Shown here piece by piece: positions 45,182-58,537 of a DNA stretch of 64,000 nt. Where the stretch lies: positions 1,426,001 to 1,490,000 of the forward strand of contig JANFAH010000011.1 in assembly GCA_024663395.1 (NCBI GenBank). Direction: 5' to 3'. The DNA comes from Pisolithus tinctorius. Taxonomy: Eukaryota; Basidiomycota; Agaricomycetes; Boletales; Pisolithaceae. Made by a program: the position numbers and the translations under genes. Numbering within the stretch: the first letter of the stretch is position 1; each line of letters begins with the position of its first letter. The notes below the pieces were generated by a model that was given only the letters and a program-made list of their open reading frames with translations, had not been told where the DNA came from and made no database searches.

Positions 45182-46905
45182 ATTCCTCAGATTCTTATCC
45201 ATCTGACGCTTGGCCATCAGCACAGCAGACAATGCCTGTCAACAACGCCCCATCCCCCCTCTCCATCATCGACAGTGTCAGGCAGGTCACTGTCACATCA
45301 ATGCATTCCTCTTCTGCCCAGACATCCAACTCAAGGTCTGTGCATCCATTCCAGTCATCATCCTCCCTCACCCCCTCTCAGCAACAACAATGTCGCCTCC
45401 AAATCAAAGGGCAAGAAACATTCCAGATCCAACACCACTCTCAATTCATCCCCAGAGTCACAATGCACCCATTGGTCCCATCCATTCATCTATGTCTTCA
45501 CAGTCTCACCACACTCATCCACACAGGTGCATCCGCTCGATCAAAATCCTTTGCTCAATCCAGAAAGGCTTGTGCCAATCCTTCCTCCTCCAAGACTCCT
45601 GCATCACCAAAATCATTGCTCCCTGTCAACAAAGGTCTCGCAGACAGCTTGATGTGATGTCAGATTGTCATATCTTCTTACTACTTTTGTCTAGCATGTT
45701 CTCCACACGTCACATGTATCAGTACATGTCTCTAATCAATTACATGCTCTCATCTTGCCTCTCCTGCTTGAGTCCATCCATCCCATCAATCTGTTGTTCT
45801 ACATCCTTCCTTGCTCTCCACCATCTCCCTCACAACTCAATTCTCCCCTGTTCGTCCACTCCTTCCACTCCCTCACCTTCCTTTCACCATCACAGCACCA
45901 TGCCCTATATCCATCTCCCCCTTGTCCCATGACATCTGGTACATTCATCTTCCCTCTCCACTTCATTCTAACTCTTCCTCTCCCCTCCACCCTATCATCA
46001 TCTCCACATCCTTCCCTTCTCTCCAATCCTATCCACTGGCAGGTCCAACCAAGGGTTGCACCTTTGTAAACACAAAATTTGTAGCCACTGCCAAGGCATC
46101 TCCTTCAGTGACCTCACCTGTGGCCCAAATTATTGACTCAACTAGCAACCATCTTGGTGGCATTGTCAACTCTCTGGCAAGATCTGGACTAGTGGCCCAT
46201 TGCTCAACTCTGTCCTCTCTCACTTCTCTCAGCAGTCTCACTGGTAGTGGTGACTCCAAATCCACCACTGGTGTTCAGGATTGTGTAGAGACTGTCCACT
46301 CCCAAGACCCTCATCAGGCTTCTGGGAAGGATGTAATACCAATCATAGTTGCTTGTCCTCCAGGCAAGCTTCCCACTGCAACAGAAGGTTTGAGTGGTAT
46401 GAAGTCACAAATCTCAGCTGTCCCAACCCACAATCAGCCTGCTCCTGTTTTCTCATTCAGCTCTCTCCACACATCTGGACTGGTGACAAACTCCCCCCCT
46501 GTTGTGATTGTAGAGTCACAGCCAGAAGGCCCTCCTTTGGTTCCTTTGGTTGGTAAAGTCTCACCTTTTTGAGGTGGATGTGGAAGGCCATTAGGGGCAA
46601 GAAAGAGTGGGTTGTTTTCTACAAGTCAGCTGGCAGCCAGCCCTTGGACTTGCCACCTGAGGTTCCCTATCCATATGAATACCTGCCAAACACAGTGGAC
46701 TTGTATGTTCACCAAGATTGAAGCAAGGGCACATTTCAGGTCTGGATCTGGTTAGATGATAAATGAGCTGATGCTCAGATCAACACTTGTCATCCAGTGT
46801 TGCCCAGATATCATCTAAAGTTATTGGACAATGGAGACCCATCATGGGTAACCAGGAAAATGATAATTACTGACCAAGGCAGGGCAGAAAGAAAACTTTA
46901 GTGCT
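45182..46905 (+). pseudogene. Ser/Thr/Pro-rich frames plus a conserved Trp/Tyr-rich end module
   Basis: A Ser-rich stretch (45,190-46,560) is followed in another frame by KKEWVVFYKSAGSQPLDLPP, PYPYEYLPNTVDLYVHQ and LDNGDPSWVTRK with TGA stops between. The module (WVV-Y-S, PLxLPP, PYPYEYLP, LDNGDPSW) is familiar to me from uncharacterised Agaricomycete proteins, but I cannot name it. It may be the tail of the same degenerate gene that starts at 41,160. Confidence 0.4.
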
Positions 46906-47189
46906 GAGCTATTGAGCCCCTACCTCCTACTCCTGTTATAATTATAATGAACAAGATTTTTTCTATATGACCTTAGTTCTAGGCAGATTCAGAAAAAACA
47001 TGTGTTGTATTGCTGTATTGAATTGTGACAAGGTAGATGTTCAGCTCAAAGGTAGGTAATAGAAATCAATGTATTCAGGATAAAGTGCAGCACAAAAATG
47101 ATTAAATGAGAGTAGCCCTATTGACAAGTTGTGAAAGAGCAGCTACAAAACTTGGGAATATCTCAACAACTGCTTGACAGAATTGGATG

Positions 47190-48060
47190 AATGAGGCATC
47201 CTAGAGACACATCAGTCAGGAGAGCAATCCACCCCAAAAGCGAGAGAAGTGGTGGTGAGACACACAAGATATGATCATGGGACTTCAAGGGTGGACCTTG
47301 CCACAGAAATCAAGATATCTTGACAACCACTGGATGGAATTATATGAACAAGGCATCCCTCAAGACGTACTAGTCAGGAGAGCAAGCCATCCAAAAAGAG
47401 AGAGAAACAGTGGTGAGATGCATGAGATATGATCACAGGGCTTCAAGGGTGGACTTTGCCACAGAAATCAAGATATCTTGACAACTTCTGGACAGAATTA
47501 GATGAACAAGGCATCCCTCGAGATGGACTAGTCAGGAGGGCAAGCTATCTAAAAAGAGAGAGAAGCAGTGGTGAGATGCACAAGATACAATCATAGGACT
47601 TGGAGGGTGGACCTTGCCACAGAAATTGAGATATCATGACAACTGCTGGATGGAATTAGATGAACGAGGCATCCCTTGAGATGGACTAGTCGGGAGAGCA
47701 AGCCATCCAAAAAGTGAGAGGAGTGGTGGTGAGACACATGAGATATGATCACAGGACTTTGAGGGTGGACCTTGCCACAGAAATCGAGATATCACAACAA
47801 CCACTGGATGGAATTAGATGAACAAGGCATCCCTAGAGATGGACTAGTTGGGAGAGAAAGCCATCCAAAAAGTGAGAGAAGCAGTGGTGAGACACATGAG
47901 ATATGATCACAGGACTTTGAGGGTGGACCTTGCCACAGAAATCAAGATATTTCAACAACCACTGGATGGAATTAGATGAATGAGGCATCCCTTGAGATGG
48001 ACTTGTCAGGAGAGCGAGCCATCCAGAAAGTGAGAGAAGGGGTGGGGAAACACATGAGGT
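47190..48060. repeat. Satellite, period about 157 bp, about 5.5 copies
   Basis: The words GTGGTGAGA(C/T)(A/G)CA(C/T), AGATATGATCA and GGGTGGACCTTGCCACAGAA recur at about 47,251, 47,408, 47,565, 47,725 and 47,882, with GGCATCCCT(C/T)GAGATGGACT later in each unit. Not coding. Confidence 0.85.
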
Positions 48061-48869
48061 GTTACAACAAGCATGCCATTGTGTTTCTCCAATACAGTGG
48101 GATAATAGAACATCATTAACCCCCAGGGAGGAATTTTCCAGTATAAGTTAGTCTGAGTCTGGCAGAGTGGTATTTGAATAACTCTCATATATTTCATCTC
48201 TCATGATATGAGCATTATATGAGATGCCAATTATGATATTGTGGTATGAAGTACAGGAAAACATTATTTGAACAATATGACTGATTTGGTTTTAAATAAC
48301 TCTTGTATATTTCATAGTACATAATGCAAGCATTATCCAAGATGCCAATTCCAATATGTGGTGATGACATACAGGAAATGTTATTTGAACAATATGACTA
48401 ATTGCCATTCAAATATTGCAGGCTAGTGTGCAAATAATGTTGCTCCCATAATTATGTAATTATATTAAACCAATAATGACACATATGCAAGAGATATTTT
48501 GACTGAAATTTTGCTTCCATAAGCATATTGCACAACACAAGATGTGAACATTACACTGATTTGATTTAAGATATTTCTGTCATTATGTCATACACATTAT
48601 TTTGAAGTTATTCAAACTAATGTTTACTATAATGTCATGAAATATGGTAAACATTATTGGAATTTGCACTTTGTGCAAGGCAAGGCAATCTAGCTCACAT
48701 GTGAAACAATCCAAAAATCTGGAGCAGAGGCTAGTACAACTGTGCAGGTTGCATGAGCCAACCGCTCTGCCTATTGTCTCAAGTGGAAGGGCAGATATGG
48801 CTGGGTTGAACATGGATATCATGGCTGGTGAGTGGGTATGATTTCTCTCCAAGCTCAACAACAAACATT
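48061..48869. other. AT-rich non-coding spacer
   Basis: Two related blocks containing ATTTGAACAATATGACT and AACTCTTGTATATTTCAT lie near 48,170-48,270 and 48,290-48,400. No gene recognised. Confidence 0.4.
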
Positions 48870-48877
48870 AGTGGCAC

Positions 48878-49010
48878 TGTAGTAGGGGGAGAGGGGCTAG
48901 TCAAGTATGAGAAGCACTTAGTCATACGGGCAGAAGGGAGCAAGGATGGAGGTACATAGTGTGTGTATGTTACTAGGAGACGAACAAGGGAGAAGGTTCT
49001 TCCTACTTCA
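48878..49010 (+). repeat. 5' LTR of the gypsy element (133 bp)
   Basis: Same length as the 3' LTR and differing at roughly ten positions, mostly C/T or G/A. An unusually short LTR. Confidence 0.85.
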
Positions 49011-49256
49011 TCATGGTGATGACAGTGCGTTCAAACCCATGAACCCAGACACAACAACCAACGACCCGAAGCCACCCTGAAAACCTGCATAGAACCAATA
49101 TCCTGTGTCGACCCAAAACCACAAGAAAAACATGAGTCAAACCCACAAAAACTGCACACACAAAAACACTACCCCCTCGCACACACAACCATCCTGCCTA
49201 CCAGAAGACAACAGCCATGAGATGAACAGGGACGCTACATGTGAACACTAACAGCT

Positions 49257-52200
49257 GTGGCTTTGCAAGAACCTTCCCCCATAGATACCCCACAAATGGA
49301 TAGCAACCTCGCCCTCACATCAGAACAAGAACCCGTAACAGATTCACCACCAGAGTACACATCCACACAAGGCATCCCCCCTACAAGCCCACAAAGCCCA
49401 GGGTCAGACAACTCAAACAGAGACAGTGAAGAACAGTGGTTGGGTGTACTGGGACTGCCAATGTTCTACACAGGATGACCACCCACAGCACGACCCCGGT
49501 TCAGGACAACAACGCTAACACCAGATGCCGCCCCCACCATGGTGTCACAGCCAGCACCAAGATACACACTGTTCCCCAGCCAGCTACCAGTACACACACC
49601 CACCACCACCACCATTCCCACACCCAACCACTCAACAACAGCCCTAGCATGAGGCACTGTAATGGACAGCCCCAAACCATTCAGGGGGGATGAAGACGAT
49701 CCACAAGATCCCCAGACATTCCTATGAATGTTCAAGCAAGTCATGAGGATTGCAGGAATAACAGATGAAGCAGAGAAGATAGAGGCACTACAGGACTACA
49801 TAGTACCACACTCAGAGGCACAGAAATGGTATGACAAACTAACAGGCTCACAGCAAGCTGCATGAGCAGCACTAGAGACTTGTTCAACCAATGATGGGAA
49901 CCCTTACCACCTGCAGAGAAGACAGCTGAGATGTACCAAGAAGAGCTACTCACACTGACCTTGGCTGATGAAGAGGTGGGGATGACGAAGGAGGTCAATG
50001 GGATGAAGGTCTGGACACACGTAATATGGGTGAGAGAAGCACTCCATCTGGTGAAAGCAGCAGAGGTAGCAAATAACATCAGCCTAGTCTGCATTGTCCA
50101 CAAGAAACTACCAAAGGTCGTCCGACACATGATGAAGAACAAGTACAAAATGTTCAAGGAACTAGTGAAAGAGGTCAGAGAACTGGATGTGGAAGAGATG
50201 CAGAGGGAACAGGAAGAATTGGATGAGTGCAAGAAAGATGACGAGGAGAGGGAGAGAAGGATCATACAACAGCAAAAAGCCTCCATCACAGACATTACTT
50301 CCTGTCTCCAGAGCCTCACAATCCAACTGCAGAGAACCCTACCACCAATGAACATGACCAACACATGCTATGCCATACAACAAACTCAGTGTCCAACACC
50401 ACCACCCCCACTCATGGAGACACAAAAAACCATTATACACAACAACATCATGCAACTCCAGCACCACACATCAGACAATGCAGGATGGAGAGCATATAAC
50501 ACACAAGTGACACAATGGATGAGAACACATGGAGAAGGAACCCAAGTAACAGAGAACACACCATACCCCATCAGTAAATCACTTTTGCTGGCCAGAGCTG
50601 TCCAGAGCTGTCCAGCACTGGACAGATTCCCTAGGACTGCCAGCACACAAAGTGGTTTACTGATGCCTCTCAAACTGGGCACCGCAGCAATATGCTCGGG
50701 TGAATGCTACAAATGTGGCACACACAGACACACAAGCAGGGACTGCCTGATAGCCCCAGGGGACCCTATGCACCTCGACCCCAAAGAAACCGCATGGAGA
50801 GCCATTTGCAACAGAGCCTTGGGACCATTCAACAGAACAGTGACAGTGGAAGTTAGATTAGTCATCATGGACAAACCAGGAAATGGGAAGGGTCATTGTA
50901 ATGGACAGACCAGCGATCCCACATACACCAGATCTTCGAGTACCCAGTACAATGACACATGTAACAATCAACAGTGGAGTAGCCGATATATACACTGCGA
51001 GTCATGACATGACAACACTCGAAGACAACAAGACTGTCCCATTCGTTCACCACATAATGATCGTCAGCAACAGTGGAGAAAGAGTATGAGTACAAGCCCT
51101 CTTTGACAATGGAGCAATGATTAATGCGATGTGCATCACTGTTTACGAAGAGATAAAACATAGACTAAGGGGGTGGTCAAATTGCTCACAAATGCTAAGA
51201 ATGGCTAATGGCATGATCACCCCAGCAGTAACACAGTGGACAGGACAGATAATGATTGGACCAGTGCAAACTGAAACAACATTTGTCATGTTCAACAGTG
51301 GGGGAAACTGGGCATTCCTACTAGGGAAACCACTACTGCAAGCCCTATGAGAACAACACAACTACAGCACAGACAATATAACGATCACAGACAGCATCAA
51401 CACCAGGGTACTGACCAACAGATACCATGACACAGAATACACTGATACGTTCGCATGCTCTGTCAAAGAAGTCCTATTGGTCCCAGAAGCATCAATAAAC
51501 CTCAACATACCAGAAGGACTCAAGTTCACAACATCCCCATGACAACAACCCCTATCACCACCACAAAAAATGTTTATGCATAAATGGATGCAACAGATGC
51601 TCAATGCAGGAATGATAGAGCAAGTGGATGTCTCAAGAATCAAGCACATTGCACCGACAGTCCTCACACAGAAAACACATGACAATAAAGCAAGCCTAAC
51701 ACTAGAAGACCTACAGCACAAACTAAACAGGCAATGCGAACAAGCCAGAGCGGAAATACCATTCCCAACAATACCAAAAGTGAAGGACACCAGCCAGATA
51801 CAAATGCAGGAGGACAATAGGACCACAAAATGGCAAGTAACACAGAACTTCGCAGAACTGAACAAAGTCATGCAGATACCACTGCTGCAACAAGGCAACA
51901 TAAGGGCTAAGCAACAATGACTCAGCAGACATAAATACATATCAGTATTTGACTTCACATCTGGCTTCTATGCAATTGCAGTACCAGAAGAATGGAGACC
52001 GTACCTGACATTCTTCATGGAAGGACAGGGGTATTTCTGGTACACAAGGATGGCCATGGGCCTCATGGGAGCACCAACAACGTTCTCACCAGTGGTAATG
52101 AACATACTACATGACTTACTAGCTGACAACGTCATAGAACTATTCATCGATGACTGTCGATGCAGCAATGACACATTCAGGGGCATGATAACCACCCTAC

Positions 52201-54425
52201 AATGTGTATTCCAATGTTTTCGTGAAAACCACCTATCAGTATCACCTACAAAATGCAAACTCTTCATGTCAGAGATGACATTCACTGGAGCCACAGTAGG
52301 ACCAAGAGGAGTCCAACTGGACCTAACTAAACTCACAGCAATCATTAACTGGAAACAACCAGATGATGCGTTGAACCTAAGCTCATTCTTAGGATTAACT
52401 GGACACTTTAGGGACTTGATCAAGGGATATGCAAAAATAGAAGGACTGCTGAGGGACCTCATAAAACAGGTCGATATACCACACCCAGTAGCGAAAACAA
52501 CATACAGGAGAGCAATGACAAGTTACAAACTAGAAGACAAGTGGACAGAGAGGCACATGGCAGTGTTCATGGAAATGAAGACAACACTAACCAGCGAACC
52601 AGTACTACAAGCGCCCAGATACAATGGAACACCATTCATTGTCACAACAGACAGCTGCCAAGAAGGACTAGGAGCTGTACTAACACAACATATACAAATG
52701 CAAACACCAAGTGGGAAAACCACAAGCAAGATCGTACCCATCGCCTTCATGTCCAAACAAATGTCAATGGTGGAACATAACTATAAACCATTCCTACTAG
52801 AGTTTGCAGCATTGAAATATGGCTTAGACCACTTTTCTGACATCATCTGGGGATACCCAGTAGAAATAGAAATGGATTGCCAAGCACTCAAGGACATCTT
52901 ATTGAACAGCAACATTTCGGCAGCACATGCATGGTGGAGGGACAGTATCCTAGCACACAATATCATCGCAGTCCAACACATACCAGGCAAGGTAAACATA
53001 GTAGCAGATGGCCTAAGCAGACAATGGGACAACACCAAATGAACACGGGAGGACAGAAGCCAGTGGACAGTAGACCCAGACCCAAAAACATTAACAGGCA
53101 TAATCAATGACATATTCATGCTAAGTAACATCAACGAACAATACCAAAAACTATGCAACCATTTCACTAATGAACCAGTGTTCTTAGAAGTAATCAATGC
53201 CATGCTCAACATCGACACAAATGTGAACCCCAGGGAACAGAACAGAGCACACCACAGGGCCTCGCAGTACATGATAGAAGACAGATGCCTGTGGTGCATA
53301 TATGGAGGGACAAGCATATGGCTGAGAAGCAAAACAGAATGCATCACAAAAGAGGAAGCAGAATGAGAGGCAAAACACATCCATGACACCAGCAGCCACT
53401 GGGGACATGATGCACTCAAAATGGCACTCACCAACAAATACCATTCACCCAAGATAGACCTATTGATCATGAATGCCATCACAAACTGCACTAAGTGCAA
53501 AAACTTCAGAACACAACATATACACTCACTACTAGAACCAATCACATGCAGGCACCCATTCGAGCTGCTCATAGGGGACTACCTCAGCATGCCCACAGGA
53601 AAGGGAGGTTACCACACACTAGGAGTATTCCTAGACACGTTCTCTCAACATGTATGGGTCATGAAGTTCAAAACAGCAGGCACTGCAAAAACAACAATGG
53701 ACAGCCTATTAATAATCTTCAACACATATGCCACACCAGAAACATTCATGACAGATGGAGGGAAACACTTCAACAACAAGGAAGTAAAAGAGTTCTGCAC
53801 TAAGTGGTCCTGTCACCATCACATAGTCACAGCATACTCACCATGGATTAATGGCCTAGTAGAAGGGATGAACAAACTCCTACTCCATGTACTCAAATGC
53901 CTCAGTGCGCCAGAACTAGGCGAAGACGACCAGGAAATATCAGACAAAAACAATGTCCTGAAGAATTGGCCAGACCACCTCAACGACACAATACATGCAC
54001 TCAACAACCACATATTACCAGCCCTCAAACATATGCCCAAGGAACTCCTACTAGGCATGGTCATCAACACCAAATGTGCATGACCAAGCAATAACACAAT
54101 GCCAATTAACAACATTGACACCATGATGCATGTTGCCTATGCAACACAACAATGCTTAGATGGTTATGATGAGGCAGTCAAACATGCAATAAAGCACAAG
54201 GCAGTTTTTGACAAGTGCATACTACAAAGACACCCAGGAGAAGTAGTGTTCAATACCAGACAGCTCGTCCAAGTTTACCGAAGCGACACTGACTACACTT
54301 TCAGAACAGATCAAAAGTTAATGCCAAAGTGGTCACAACCACACCAGGTCCTATCAAGAATATGCAACTCATACTGGCTCGAAACACTGAACAGCACACA
54401 ACTACCTGGTGAATACAGCGCATGA
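49257..54425 (+). pseudogene. Gypsy gag-pol polyprotein, degraded
   Basis: Gag helices (KPFRGDEDDPQDPQTFL, WYDKLTGSQQAA) lead to a CCHC knuckle CYKCGTHRHTSRDC at 50,705-50,746. The protease region has FDNGAMINA, with Asn in place of the usual Ser or Thr of the D-S/T-G triad. Reverse transcriptase has RMAMGLMGAPTTF and FIDD at 52,143-52,154. RNase H follows with TTDSCQEGLGAVL. Integrase has Asp at 53,577 (GDY), Asp at 53,754 (TDGG) and Glu at 53,862 (VEG), an intact D,D,E set. Stops such as TGA at 49,863 (before AALETC, expected Trp) and frame changes in gag make it non-functional. A 91-bp MITE interrupts gag at 50,572. Confidence 0.85.
50572..50662. mobile_element. 91-bp MITE, copy 1 (inside gypsy gag)
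   Basis: It begins CAGTAAATCACTTTTGCTGG and ends AAGTGGTTTACTG; the ends are inverted repeats with CAT before and ATG after extending the symmetry. The centre holds a CTGTCCAGCACTGGACAG palindrome. It lies just upstream of the zinc knuckle and differs from the copy at 62,983 at one base. Confidence 0.85.
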
Positions 54426-54724
54426 TGACTACCGTCCTTCATACCGAAGGAAGGAACCAGACTACATAAGGAGCAAGAGGAATATATAAGGGGGTTAGTG
54501 CAACGAGTGGTGGAGATGAATGGGGAGAACAAGAGAATAAGGGAATCAGTGGGAGACATGGGACAAAAGGACAACAAAACCACAGATGGTGGGACTGAAG
54601 AAGACAACGGGATCACAAGTAGTAGAACCGAAGGAGCCACCACAGATGTGGAAGGCCCAGAAATGGATGGAGTGGTAGAGGCTTTAGGCAACAAGGACAC
54701 TGCTGTTTTTTTGATGGGGCCACA

Positions 54725-54857
54725 TGTATTAGGGGGAGAGGGGCTAGTCGAGTGTGAGAAGTGCTTAGTCATATGGGCAGAAGGGAGCGAGGACAGAGGT
54801 ACATAGTGTGTGTGTGTTACTAGGAGATGAACAAGGGAGAAGGTTCTTCCTACTTCA
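54725..54857 (+). repeat. 3' LTR of the gypsy element (133 bp)
   Basis: Pairs with 48,878-49,010. A short open frame of unknown nature (54,498-54,720; MNGENKRIRESVGD) lies between pol and this LTR. Confidence 0.85.
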
Positions 54858-54861
54858 GCGC

Positions 54862-54887
54862 TCAAGGTGGCTTTGGAAGTGCTCTGG
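54862..54887 (+). repeat. Harbinger left TIR, displaced inner part
   Basis: TCAAGGTGGCTTTGGAAGTG and six more bases; continues the 8 bases left at 48,870-48,877. The gypsy insertion separates the two parts. Confidence 0.75.
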
Positions 54888-56621
54888 AAGTGGCAAATTT
54901 GAGAGCAATGCCATGATGGAGTTTGAAAATTATGCCTCCCTATCAATGACACCCATGGCTTCATCGAGTGGACAAGCTTGTCGAGGAAGGCCTTCTGTAA
55001 CTGTGACTACTGGTGGTGGATCGTCCTCACAAGTACCTGGGAGTGGGAGTAAAGGGAAGGGCCCAGCATCCAACAAGCAGCTGGTGGCTGACTCCTCAAT
55101 GGAAAGCACCCAGCCAAAAAACATCAATTGGGATACTCCTCATACTGAAATACTTGTCCAGTGGCTTCTTAGCCATCCTGCTAACTGCAGGATTCTTTTC
55201 AGTGACAAAAACTCAGGTGACTTACCCCCATCATTATCATCTACTTCGACTGAGAGACTGGTGGGCCACAACAAGAAGGAGGTCCAAGCGATGATCACCC
55301 AAGCCATTTTTGAGGATGACAGCATCTACAAGGACATGTACACAGCAAGTGCTGCCAAGTTTCAAGTCAGCATGGGCAACCGTCTCAATATGTGACTCTC
55401 CAATCATCTGATAAACCTGGGATTTGCTAATGATCATCTAGGCTGAAAGCGAGCTATCAAAAGTGCCATGTGTGATTCAAACAGTCTGGGGAAGGCATCA
55501 TACCTGGCCATCCAAAATTTGCCAACCTTCATGGTATGTTACATGACTGATGTACAAGAATGCAGGGGCTTATGTGTACATACAGATGTCGTTCTCAACA
55601 ATTTCCCTTGGTATGACAACTTACATTCCATTTGGCCAGGGAACCCATCATTTGATCCCAAGCCCTTCAACTCTGAGCCAAACAAAAACTATGCAGAGGG
55701 CTTCTTAGCAGTTATCCAAAACAAGACACTTGGTATGAAGAATGTTTCAGGTTCTAGGGCTGAGATCACAGGTGATTGCATGGGTGCAGGGGGAACAGTG
55801 GGGGAACTTGAGGAAGCTGAGGAGGATGTGCCATCTCAAGCTGGTGGTGAAGTCACTAATGAGGCCAAAGAAGATGGTGGAGCTGGGTTTGATGAGGCAA
55901 TGCCAGGGTTTGGGGATGAGCAGACCAGTGGTGATGAGTCCCCTGATGTCAACATGGACTCTGCATCTGTGCAGGGTGACAAGGTATGTTCATGTTCATT
56001 CAGAGCAATGTTAATGAAATTTTACTGATATGCTATTGCTAGTTACAATGGCCTTCAATGCCAAGTGACTCTCATTTCCCCTCTAGGTTCTCCCTCCTGT
56101 GAAGGGGTCATACACCCTCATCGGATAGCTGAATTGCCTTCTCTTGGTCTTTGCCATATCTTTGCCCTCCTCCTCCATCTGCAAGTATCACCTCTACGAC
56201 AACATCTGACTCCTCTGGTAGCTCTTCCTGAAAACCTAGCCAGTCCCTCTGGGACTCGTCATTGAAGACAAGTTCAATGAAGCCAAGTTTGATGCTAACT
56301 AAACATGGCAAGTCTCAGCTTCAAGACCAGGTCATCGACTTGAGTCATGAAGCTGAGTTGCTAGTGGCTTCTTCCTCTTCTGGTAAGACTAAATGCTATA
56401 TGGTCAAGATGGAATATCTTTGTAGGAAGGAGGAATTGATGAAAGAGCAGGCAGAAATGGTGACTAGGATGGAATTGGAGTTGGAGGCGAAGAAACTCAA
56501 CATCCAGCTGATGAAGGCCCAGGAGATCACCTTCAACAGTGAAGCAGAGATGCTTTGCCTCAAAATCAAGCTTGTGAAACTCATGAAGGCCGATTCGGAC
56601 ACAACCCCTCCTGCTGCATAG
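54886..56621 (+). pseudogene. PIF/Harbinger Myb/SANT-like DNA-binding protein, decayed
   Basis: After a Ser/Gly-rich start (GSGSKGKGPASNKQ), the blocks NINWDTPHTEILVQWLLSHP, LFSDKN, KKEVQAMITQAIFEDD and NNFPWYDNLHSIWPGNPSFD match the Myb/SANT-like partner of Harbinger transposases, and a Lys/Glu/Met-rich coiled coil (56,262-56,621) ends it. Two in-frame TGA codons (after MGNRLNM near 55,393 and near 55,443) break the domain. The partner normally carries the nuclease to the element ends. Confidence 0.7.
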
Positions 56622-56850
56622 GTTTATCTTGTCATGGCTGAGTTTTTACCCCACCCTTCCCCACTGTATCCATCTCTGGCACATTCCCACTATGTACTTG
56701 TGTCATATCCATGTTTCTGCTATTCTCTTGCAAGATGTACATATGGTGAATGTATTTTTTTCATCTTGCTAATACTGCCATCTCCCACAACTGCTGTTAA
56801 TTGGTTCATTCCCATCTGAGATGTTGAAACAACTGATCCAACAGCTTCTC

Positions 56851-58337
56851 TCAAAATCGCTGACCAATAGTCTCCACAGCCTCCACTGCAGCAATTCCAT
56901 CCCCATCATCAAGGCCACTTCCTTCATTGACCGCCCAGTCAGTTGAACACTTGATCATATTGTCCATTTCCTCTTCAAACCAGATGATCATGTTATGTAG
57001 GATGATGCAACAAAGCACCCAGTAAATGGTGACTTTCATATCTTTCTCTGTCTGGATTTTTAGGTGCACTTCATGGAGGCTTTGAAAGCACCCTTTCAAG
57101 GTGGCAAATGCGTGTTCAACTCATATGCAGATCTTCCAAAGCTGTCAGCACGTATACTGCAGCAAAACTAGGTGCATACCTTTGAAAGGTACTTGTTATA
57201 CACATTCTGATCTCGAGATAATCTCCCACCTTCAGGCTTTTTGAAGGGGACAACACACCACATCTCCAATGGGTATGCACTGTCCACCCACATCCAATGA
57301 TCATGTGGAATCAACTGCATAGGATTTGAAGTGATGCGAGTCCCCTGGAAGGCCCACACATCATGGACACTTCCCGGATGTCCAAGTCCATAGTCCACAA
57401 CAAGAAGATTGTGCAGCAAAATAATAAGCTATCTCAGTAAGTTTCTTCTGCTGTTCACACTCAGCATTTGAGTACACACCTGACAGTTCAACAAATACCT
57501 AGATTTTCTATCATAGAATGTTTCCCTGAAGATATGTGGTTTCTCAAAGAGGGGAATACTCGAACCATCAGTGGCAAACATGCCATTCCTCCAGGCTGAA
57601 CAGGTGCGTGATTCAGTGAAAACACATGCTCTCTCCATCTCCTGCAAGTCTCCAGATGGAATATTGATGAATCTATCATGCTTGTCCAGTATAGCTACCA
57701 TCACATGGTTCATACAATTGACAACTGAGCCAACACTAACACCTGCCCACTGTGCTACATCCTCAGGTGATGCTGCATTTCCATAATGCCCTGTGCAGAA
57801 AAGGAAGATCACCAACTGGACCGTGACTGCCAGCTGACAGTTTTTGGAATTGCTTTGGAATATTGCATGTCCACTAATCTGATCCAGAATGCAATCAAGA
57901 ATTGGTGGGTCTACACGAAGGCACTTTCAAAACAGGTGGGGCCAATGATCCACAAAATGGTTGAGGAGGCACAGCTGAGATGCCTGCATCATTGGCATCT
58001 TGGGTCTCTCAAGAATATGTGCATGCTCTACTTCATCTCTGAGAGCTGTGATTGCATTTAGCAGCCAAGCATAACACCCATCATGCTCAGCTGTGGAGTC
58101 TGTGTCATCAGAGGTGCTGGATTCGAAATCTGACAGGATTGGAGTGACTGGCGATGGTGGAGTGATGAAGAAGAGAGTTGTGGGGGAGCTGGAGCCCAAA
58201 CTCAGCAACATTGACATAGATTCTGAGCTGCTACTGTCAACTCCACATTGTGCATTTTCAAGCCTTGCTATCACAACATGAAGGCTAGTCTCATCCAGCT
58301 GTTTGAGCAGATCTTGGCAGACAGATTTCTGGGGCAT
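56851..58337 (-). pseudogene. PIF/Harbinger DDE nuclease (DDE_Tnp_4), decayed
   Basis: The order is an N-terminal helical region from 58,337, GHYGNAASPEDVAQWAGVSV with the helix-turn-helix-like repeat, then catalytic blocks: TDGSSIPLFEKP (first Asp), FYDRKSRYLLNCQ, GLGHPGSVHDVWAF (second Asp), DSAYPLEMWCVVPFKKP and VEHAFATLKGCFQSLHEV (Glu). The Arg expected just before VEHAF is TGA (57,121-57,123), a CGA to TGA change. Introns are likely between blocks. It converges on the Myb/SANT gene, as is usual. Confidence 0.75.
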
Positions 58338-58537
58338 CTGGTAGCTCTTGGATGATGGGTAGACATTTATTGATCATGTATAATGCATTAATACAAGTTC
58401 GATATGTTATTTGACATGTATCTTCCAGGATAAGTAACTACCATGTATTGCTAGTCAAGCAGTGCTACAGGGCCTGGCATGTCGGAGTCAAATTTTATGG
58501 CAGCAGTGGCTGGCCAGAGTGCGATTCCAGAGCACTG

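Larger units (their letters stand above)
48878..54857 (+). mobile_element. Ty3/gypsy LTR retrotransposon, 5.98 kb
   Basis: Two 133-bp LTRs (48,878-49,010 and 54,725-54,857) begin TGTA(G/T)TAGGGGGAG and end CCTACTTCA. The flanking bases GCAC (48,874-48,877) and GCGC (54,858-54,861) look like a 4-bp target duplication with one CpG-type change. Inside, gag-pol order is capsid, zinc knuckle, protease, reverse transcriptase, RNase H, integrase. A purine-rich GATGGGG lies just before the 3' LTR. The element is inactive because of several stops. Confidence 0.88.
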
